DNA of 64,000 nucleotides from Rhynchopus euleeides (Eukaryota; Euglenozoa; Diplonemea; Diplonemida; Diplonemidae). Shown in pieces: positions 58,041-64,000 of this stretch; within the stretch, counting starts at the first letter, position 1; each line of letters opens with the position of its first letter. The notes under the pieces were generated by a model. It searched no databases and was not told where the DNA came from. It worked only from the letters and a program-made list of their open reading frames with translations. The DNA is taken from NCBI GenBank assembly GCA_963210315.1, contig OY723323.1, positions 992,001 to 1,056,000 of the forward strand. Direction: 5' to 3'. The translations under genes were made by a program, and so were the position numbers.

Positions 58041-58640
58041 GGCGTAGCAACGCCTTCGCAGAGAAAAAGGAGCGGCTGTGTGTCGGGCTGTGCAAAGTCA
58101 CTTTCGACAGATCAAGTGATGCTCTGCCGCAGTTTGATATCGCGAACTGGCATTTCAGTTAAATCTGTCAGAATACTGTCAGCTGCCAACACGTTTTCGT
58201 CCTCACACCCACCCACCCTCCCCCGCCTCCCCTCTCACCCCCCCATTCAATCCCCACGCTACTAACATTTGCAAGAAGGCGCTGGGAGACTTACTTTTCC
58301 ATTCGCTCCCGACAATCAAATCCCCCCCCCCCACCCTCCCCACAGCTACAAGGGAAGCCAAAGGAGGTACCGATTTGTGTGCGAGGGGCGCCCCCCGCCT
58401 TCCCGTGCTGAAGGGTGATCATTCCTGTGCTCCCTTCAAATTCGATTTCACTACCCCCCCCCCCCCCCCCCACACCCCTTACCCCTCCTCTCCACCCCCC
58501 CCCCCCCATACACACCGCTCTCTCTGCCTGAACTACACGCAGCCAGCCCCCGCCCACCCTTCCCTTCCCCCGCCCCCTCCCAACCGGGTGCTTGACCCTA
58601 CCCTATCGCAGCACCGCCTTCCCCCCCTGCTGTTGCTGCG

Positions 58641-59356
58641 ATGGACCCGCTTATCGCGACGGGGAATGTGTTCTCGCTGAAGGGGTCGCAGAACCACGTG
58701 ATATCGAACCAGTGGAAGGAGGCGGTTTCGCGGGAGGAGCGCCTCCTGAAGGGGTGGAAGACGAAGTACGCCAAGCAGCAGCTTGCCCTGGAGGACTCGC
58801 TGTTGCTCGATGTCCAGGAGAAGGACAAGCAGGAGGCCCTGAGGTATGCGCTACTCTTTGTGCCCCTGTGGACGCGCGCTGGGGGGAAGGGGGGGCGGGG
58901 GGGGGGGGGGGGCAAACGCACCGTGCTCACGGAAGGTGTTCAGAGCTTTAAAGGTTGCAATGGGGAGCAATGTTATGTTCACCTACACCCCACGTACCTC
59001 CCCCTCCCTCCAACGTGACTACAAAAAGGACTAAGATTGCAAGAAGGTGCTGCGTTTAAGAAGATGGCCTGCGCCACTCACAACACTCTCCCCGTCACCC
59101 GGCCCCTCCCCACAGGACAACACAGCCACGCCCGCCTTCACGGCAGGTGTTGTATGAGGATGGTCAGGGGCGGCTGCCCTTCCTGAAGCAGCAGTACAAA
59201 AAGGACCCCCACCTGCGTTCCTCGAAGCCTCTGACTGCCTCGCAGGAGATCGGTTGGCGCGCGTCGAACCAGATCTCACAAGATATGGTGAAGAGCCAGT
59301 GGGGGCACAAACCCATTGTCACCACGTCCTTCTTCCGCAAGCGCGGAGTGTTCTAG
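58641..59356 (+). CDS. Small two-exon protein, candidate flagellar microtubule-associated
   Basis: Exons 58641-58843 and 59116-59356; intron 58844-59115 with donor GAG|GTATGC and acceptor CTCCCCACAG, joined in phase 2. The product is about 147 residues: MDPLIATGNVFSLKGSQNHV, a charged helical middle (RLLKGWKTKYAKQQLALEDS), then GRLPFLKQQYKKDPHLRSSK, PLTASQEIGWRASNQ and a basic end FFRKRGVF. The GR.P.L..Q...P....PLT.SQEIGW pattern resembles small ciliary microtubule inner proteins (SPMIP/ATP6V1FNB-like), which coat the inside of axonemal doublets. That assignment is from pattern memory only; existence of the spliced gene is better supported than its function. The C and G runs in the intron resemble those of nearby spacers. 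Confidence 0.6.
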
Positions 59357-60184
59357 GATACACCGCTGCCCCCGCTCGCGCCTCTCGGTGAAGGGAAGGG
59401 GGGCAGGCTGTGGGCCCACCGCTACCTAGATGTGACCTGAGCGAGAAATAAAGTGAGCGACGGCCCACTTCCCCTCGAGACGCCCCTAGTGAGAGCAATG
59501 TGCTGTTCCCCTACTCCACGCTCCAGCGTGGAGGTGACCGGAAAGGTTGCAAGAAAAAATGGCCTGGGTTTGCGCCTTTTGTATGGGTTATGAAGTGGAG
59601 TACGGTGTGAACCTTGATACAAATTCAAATGGAAACGGCTCGACTTCCTTCAGAATCAAGTGGAACCCTGTGTGCTGTGAATAGTTTTCCTTCGGTTGAG
59701 GAGGTGTTTGTCTTGTAACCAAGTCCTTGCGCGTCCGGGGCTGCATATCAGTTCCGGTACCCTCGCGGGAGGCTGGGCCCGAGCACTGATCTCTGAGACG
59801 AACCGGGGGGGAACCCATTCAGTGAGAAAAAATTGGCTGACCCGACTTCTACTTCCCGACCCTTCCCCCGCCGCCAAAAGAATGGGGTCATGTAAAGAGG
59901 GTCTTCCTGTGAGTGGGAATGTGGCTGGTCCAGCCTGCCCTGCGCTTCCGCGCGAGGAGCAGGTATGGGTCCCCATGTCCGATTGTGGTGTTCGTCATGT
60001 GGCCACTGGTCCTGCTGTGCTGTAAGACATCGTCAAGAAGAGTGAATGAACGGCGGGTGGGCCAGCAAGTCGTCCCGATGAGTGGGCTGGGAGTGCGGGC
60101 CACAATCGGGGAGGAGGGGAGGGGGGACAGCAGCTGACTGAGTCCCCCGCAAAGTGTTCCGTCGAAGTGTGTCCGGAGTCACAC
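59357..60184. other. Spacer without a supported gene
   Basis: Unique-looking DNA with short frames on both strands. The UBL-WD40 5' flank begins near 60185. Confidence 0.5.
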
Positions 60185-60330
60185 CTGCCTCCGCCCACTA
60201 CCGGCACCCGCCTTTGTTTGCTTGTCCATCCGCCAAGTAGTGGCAGTGCCTCCCACCCACACAACACCACGGCAGAAGAGCACCCGTGTGCAGGAGCACC
60301 GTGCGGCTGCGGGAGGAAGAGAGGAGAAGC

Positions 60331-61476
60331 ATGGATGTGACTGTGCGGCATGCCGGGACAGGGCACAGCTGTGTCGTCGGTGTTCCGGAAGGCGGGACCG
60401 TGCTCAGCCTGAAGACGGATGCGGTCAAGGAGATGTTCCCGGGTTCCGTCAACGCCGACCGGGAGGCTGCAGGGCTGGCGGCACGCATCGAAGGGTGTGA
60501 GGAGGACCTGGACGATGCAGAGCGTGTTGCCAACACCGGTCTGGAGGATGGGGATGGTGTGCAGCTGGTCCCGCGCTGGCCGAACGTCAAGGCACCCGCA
60601 GTATACTCAACTCCGCAAGACGTGGAGGTCCATCGCATCACACTGTCGCGGGATGGCACGCTGTGTTCCCTGGGGCTGGGGTCAGGAGGGCACATCACTG
60701 TGTTTGACACCAGGACTGCTGGTGTGGCGGCAGACCTCACACACGGGGTGAAGGCTGTTTGGAACACTGCCTTCTCAGTCTGTGGGAGATGGCTGGCAAC
60801 ATGCTCAAGCGACCATACCATCTGCGTGTGGCTCACATCAACGTGGGAACGGGTGTGTCATCTAACGGGGCACAGCGAAGAGGTGTGGAGTGCCGGGTGG
60901 ACACGCTGTGGACGTCTCGTGTCGGGTGACTCTGGTGGGGAGGTCCGTGTCTGGGACTTGGAGGGCACACCAACAGCCACAGTTCTGACGGGGAACAGCG
61001 ATGCTGTGTTTGGAATTGCAGTCTCAACGACCAGGATCTTTACCGGGTCACGGGACACCACCATCTGTGTGTATGACGTCAGCACCCTCACCCACACTGA
61101 CACCCTGCAGGGACACACAGGGCAGGTTAATTCTGTCGTCCTGACCAACGACGAGCAGCACCTGGTGTCGTGCTCTGTGGATAAAACACTGAAGGTGTGG
61201 TGCACAGCCACCCTCAGCTGTCTCCGGACCACTGCGAATGTCGACTCCTGTGTCTGGTTGGTAGCACTGTCACAGCCAGGTGATGTTGTGGCGGTGTCCT
61301 GTGACGACCACACTATGTTGTTCAACCTGAGCACCATGAAGTGCTTGGGGCAAGTGGAGTCACGTGGTGTGGGTGTTGCACTCAGCCCTTGCGGGAGGTG
61401 GGTCTTCACATCCGGGACCCTTACGTCTGTCTCTGTGCGTGCTGTGTGTGACCTGGTGTGTGAGGACAGCACTTAG
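60331..61476 (+). CDS. UBL-WD40 protein, paralog 3 (intact)
   Basis: 381 residues and the best reference for the family. UBL-like region at about 5-85 (HSCVVGVPEGGTVLSLKTDA ... LDDAERVANTGLEDGDGVQL), then about seven WD blades from RITLSRDGTLCSLGLGSGG to GVGVALSPCGRWVFTSG. Blade ends such as TICVWLTS, VRVWDLEG, TICVYDVS and LKVWCTAT carry the usual aromatic-Asp/Thr pattern. It begins right after the conserved GAGGAGAAGC leader; the next array unit starts 1472 bp downstream. It keeps the reading frame that paralogs 2 and 5 have lost. No signal or membrane segment, so probably cytosolic or nuclear. Confidence 0.88.
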   Translation: MDVTVRHAGTGHSCVVGVPEGGTVLSLKTDAVKEMFPGSVNADREAAGLAARIEGCEEDLDDAERVANTGLEDGDGVQLVPRWPNVKAPAVYSTPQDVEVHRITLSRDGTLCSLGLGSGGHITVFDTRTAGVAADLTHGVKAVWNTAFSVCGRWLATCSSDHTICVWLTSTWERVCHLTGHSEEVWSAGWTRCGRLVSGDSGGEVRVWDLEGTPTATVLTGNSDAVFGIAVSTTRIFTGSRDTTICVYDVSTLTHTDTLQGHTGQVNSVVLTNDEQHLVSCSVDKTLKVWCTATLSCLRTTANVDSCVWLVALSQPGDVVAVSCDDHTMLFNLSTMKCLGQVESRGVGVALSPCGRWVFTSGTLTSVSVRAVCDLVCEDST

Positions 61477-61802
61477 TTATCGTGCTCCTTCGTGCTTGCA
61501 GTACACTGAGTTGTTCCTTGCCTCCCATCACAACACCTGACCCTGCTGAAGGGAGGGAGCGTGCCCTGCATCTGAGGTGCGACTGCACAGAATGAACCAG
61601 TGCTTGCAGACAGCCTCTGCCCCCACCCACCCAGCCCCTCCAACCACGCTGCCCGTTACCCTGTGGCGTGTCACGTCGTGCACCTGTGTTTGCTTGTCCA
61701 TCCGTCAAGTAGTGGCAGTGCCTCCCACCCACACAACACCACGGCAGAAGAGCACCCGTGTGCAGGAGCACCGTGCGGCTGCGGGAGGAAGAGAGGAGAA
61801 GC

Positions 61803-62942
61803 ATGGATGTGACTGTGCGGCATGCCGGGACAGGGCACAGCTGTGTCGTCGGTGTTCCGGAAGGCGGGACCGTGCTCAGCCTGAAGACGGATGCGGTCAA
61901 GGAGATGTTCCCGGGTTCCGTCAACGCCGACCGGGTGGCTGCAGGACTGGCGGCACGCATCGAAGGGTGTGAGGAGGACCTGGACGATGCAGAGCGTGTT
62001 GCCAACACCGGCCTGGAGGATGGGGATGGTGTGCAGCTGGTCCCGCGCTGGCCGAACGTCAAGGCACCCGCAGTCTACTCATCTCCGCAAGACGGGCATG
62101 TCGAGCGCATCACACTGTCGCGGGATGGCACGCTGTGTTCCCTGGGGATGGTGTCACGGCACATCACTGTGTTTGACACCAGGACTGCTGGTGTGGTGGC
62201 AGACCTCACGCATGGGGGTACTATTTGGAACACTGCCTTCTCAGTCTGTGGGAGATGGCTGGCAACATGCTCACGCGACCGAACCATCTGCGTGTGGCTC
62301 ACATCAACGTGGGAACGGGTGTGTCATCTAACGGGGCACACCGAAAAGGTGTGGAGTGCCGGGTGGACGCGCTGTGGACGTCTCGTGTCGGGTGACCATA
62401 GTGGGGAGGTCCGTGTCTGGGACTTGGAGGGCACACCAACAGCCACAGTTCTGACGGGGAACAGCGATGCTGTGTTTGGAATTGCAGTCTCAACGAACAG
62501 GATCTTTACCGGGTCACGGGACACCACCATCTGTGTGTATGACGTCAGCACCCTCACCCACACTGACATCCTGGAGGGACACACAGGGCAGGTTAATTCC
62601 GTCGTCCTGACCAACGACGAGCAGCACCTGGTGTCGTGCTCTGACGATACCACACTGAAAGTGTGGTGCACAGCCACCCTCAGCTGTCTCCGGACCACGG
62701 CGAATGTGGACCCTCGTGTCTGGTTGGTAGCACTGTCACAGCCAGGTGATGTTGTGGCGGTGTCCTGTAACGACCACACCAAGTTGTTCAACCTGAGCAC
62801 CGTGAAGTGCTTGGGGCAAGTGGAGTCACGTGGTGTGGGTGTTGCACTCAGCCCTTGCGGGAGGTGGGTCTTCACATCCGGGACCCGTACGTCTGTCTCT
62901 GTGCGTGCTGTGTGTGACCTGGTGTGTGAGAACAGCACTTAG
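61803..62942 (+). CDS. UBL-WD40 protein, paralog 4 (intact)
   Basis: 379 residues, nearly identical in its UBL to paralogs 2, 3 and 5. Differences concentrate in blade 1 (YSSPQDGHVERITLSRDGTL, GMVSRHITVF with a 2-residue loss) and blade 2 (THGGTIWNTAFSVCGRWLAT), and in exposed positions such as CSRDRTICVW and GDHSGEVRVW. Variation at blade surfaces on an unchanged scaffold suggests different binding partners among paralogs. The spacing to paralog 5 is 1498 bp, with a partly duplicated 3' flank (AGCCATC..CTTGCAG twice). Confidence 0.88.
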   Translation: MDVTVRHAGTGHSCVVGVPEGGTVLSLKTDAVKEMFPGSVNADRVAAGLAARIEGCEEDLDDAERVANTGLEDGDGVQLVPRWPNVKAPAVYSSPQDGHVERITLSRDGTLCSLGMVSRHITVFDTRTAGVVADLTHGGTIWNTAFSVCGRWLATCSRDRTICVWLTSTWERVCHLTGHTEKVWSAGWTRCGRLVSGDHSGEVRVWDLEGTPTATVLTGNSDAVFGIAVSTNRIFTGSRDTTICVYDVSTLTHTDILEGHTGQVNSVVLTNDEQHLVSCSDDTTLKVWCTATLSCLRTTANVDPRVWLVALSQPGDVVAVSCNDHTKLFNLSTVKCLGQVESRGVGVALSPCGRWVFTSGTRTSVSVRAVCDLVCENST

Positions 62943-63300
62943 CCATCGTGCTCCTTCGTGCTTGCAGTGAGCGTGAGGACGACAACACTCAGCCATCTCC
63001 TGTTCTGCTTCCACGCTTGCAGTACACTTAGTTGCCCCTTGCTTCCAGCACAACACCTGACCCTGGTGGAGGGAGGCAGTCTGACGTGCGACTGCACAGG
63101 ATGAACCAGTGCTTGCAGACAGCCCCTTTCCCCAGCTCCAACCACACTGCCCCTTGCCCTGTGGCGTGTCACGTCGTGCACCTTTGTTTGCTTGTCCATC
63201 CGCCAAGTTGTGGCAGTACCTCCCACCCACACAACACCACGGCAGAAGAGCACCCGTGTGCAGGAGCACCGTGCGGCTGCGGGAGGAAGAGAGGAGAAGC

Positions 63301-64000
63301 ATGGATGTGACTGTGCGGCATGCCGGGACAGGGCACAGCTGTGTCGTCGGTGTTCCGGAAGGCGGGACCGTGCTCAGCCTGAAGACGGATGCGGTCAAGG
63401 AGATGTTCCCGGGTTCCGTCAACGCCGACCGGGAGGCTGCAGGGCTGGCGGCACGCATCGAAGGGTGTGAGGAGGACCTGGACGATGCAGAGCGCGTTGC
63501 CAACACCGGTCTGGAGGATGGGGATGGTGTGCAGCTGGTCCCGCGCTGGCCGAACGTCATGGCACCCGCAGTATACTCAACTCCGCGAGCCAGGCATGTC
63601 GAGCGCATCACACTGTCGCGGGATGGCACGCTGTGTTCCCTGGGGCTGGGGTCTGGAGGGCACATCACTGTGTTTGACACCAGGACTGCTGGTGTGGTGG
63701 CAGACCTCACGCATGGGGTTACTATATTTAACACTGCTTTCTCAGTCTGTGGGAGATGGTTGGCAACATGCTCAAGCGATCATACCATCTGCGTGTGGCA
63801 CACATCAACGTGGGAACGGGTGTGTCATCTAACGGGGCACAGCGAAGAGGTGGAGTGCCGGGTGGACGCGCTGTGGACGTCTCGTGTCGGGTGACTCTGG
63901 TGGGGAGGTCCGTGTCTGGGACTTGGAGGGCACACCAACAGCCACAGTTCTGACGGGGAACAGCGATGCTGTGTTTGGAATTGCAGTCTCAACGACCAGG
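63301..64000 (+). pseudogene. UBL-WD40 paralog 5, frame shifted and cut by window edge
   Basis: ATG 63301 opens a UBL and first blades as in the other copies (YSTPRARHVERITLSRDGTL is its own variant). The same 2-bp deletion as in paralog 2 occurs near 63850, ending the frame at 63894 after 197 residues with the same VECRVDALWTSRVG tail. Homologous propeller sequence continues to the window end in another frame. Confidence 0.75.

Larger units (their letters stand above)
56646..58640. other. Spacer, no firmly supported gene
   Basis: Contains C/G runs, one 3-bp-TSD element, and at about 58262-58330 a copy of the AAGAAGGnGCTGGGAGACTTACTTTTCCATT motif (also at 37855). A 330-codon frame beginning near 56679 is Pro/Thr-biased and crosses these simple repeats, so it is not called. 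Confidence 0.5.

Overview
The window looks like nuclear DNA of a unicellular eukaryote. Coding regions are GC-rich, mostly single long exons, with a few GT-AG introns. Spacers are full of long C or G homopolymers, simple repeats and short inverted-repeat elements. A sirtuin of a protist type, a CCCH zinc-finger protein, and a small protein resembling flagellar microtubule-associated proteins fit a flagellated protist; a chromerid- or dinoflagellate-like alveolate is possible but not shown. No rRNA, tRNA, CRISPR array or bacterial operon was seen.

Layout. (1) 1-12.4 kb: a minus-strand zinc-finger reading frame runs off the left edge. It is followed by a two-exon CCCH protein gene (4533-6249), two related terminal-inverted-repeat elements inserted side by side with overlapping 9-bp target duplications (6686-8394), a fragmentary minus-strand gene (about 8669-9273) and a Cys/His-rich minus-strand gene (11623-12330). 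(2) 14.2-18.9 kb: a tyrosine-recombinase retroelement on the minus strand that looks whole, with a gag-like frame, a recombinase frame, an RT/RNase H frame and split direct repeats. (3) 21.6-41.8 kb: a tandem array of five paralogous polytopic membrane proteins with an internal ubiquitin-like domain, an ankyrin-like helical region and C-terminal membrane segments. I know of no described family with this layout. (4) 42.8-44.4 kb: three copies of a TATA-containing repeat whose transcript would fold strongly and carries a hammerhead-like core. (5) 46.3-49.5 kb: a 1064-residue type II membrane protein with a sulfotransferase-like luminal domain. (6) 51.9-64 kb: an array of at least five WD40 genes with an N-terminal ubiquitin-like domain. 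The array is split by a sirtuin gene (55803-56645) and a small two-exon gene (58641-59356).

Both gene arrays show ongoing rearrangement: unit duplications, gene-conversion-like mosaics, an 85-bp inversion, a 402-bp in-frame duplication, and one identical 2-bp deletion shared by two paralogs. Both arrays encode ubiquitin-like domains attached to other modules. This suggests, without proof, that the locus is a nursery for lineage-specific ubiquitin-like adaptors, one set on membranes and one set soluble. The spacers carry several families of small non-autonomous elements with recognisable terminal repeats and target duplications.
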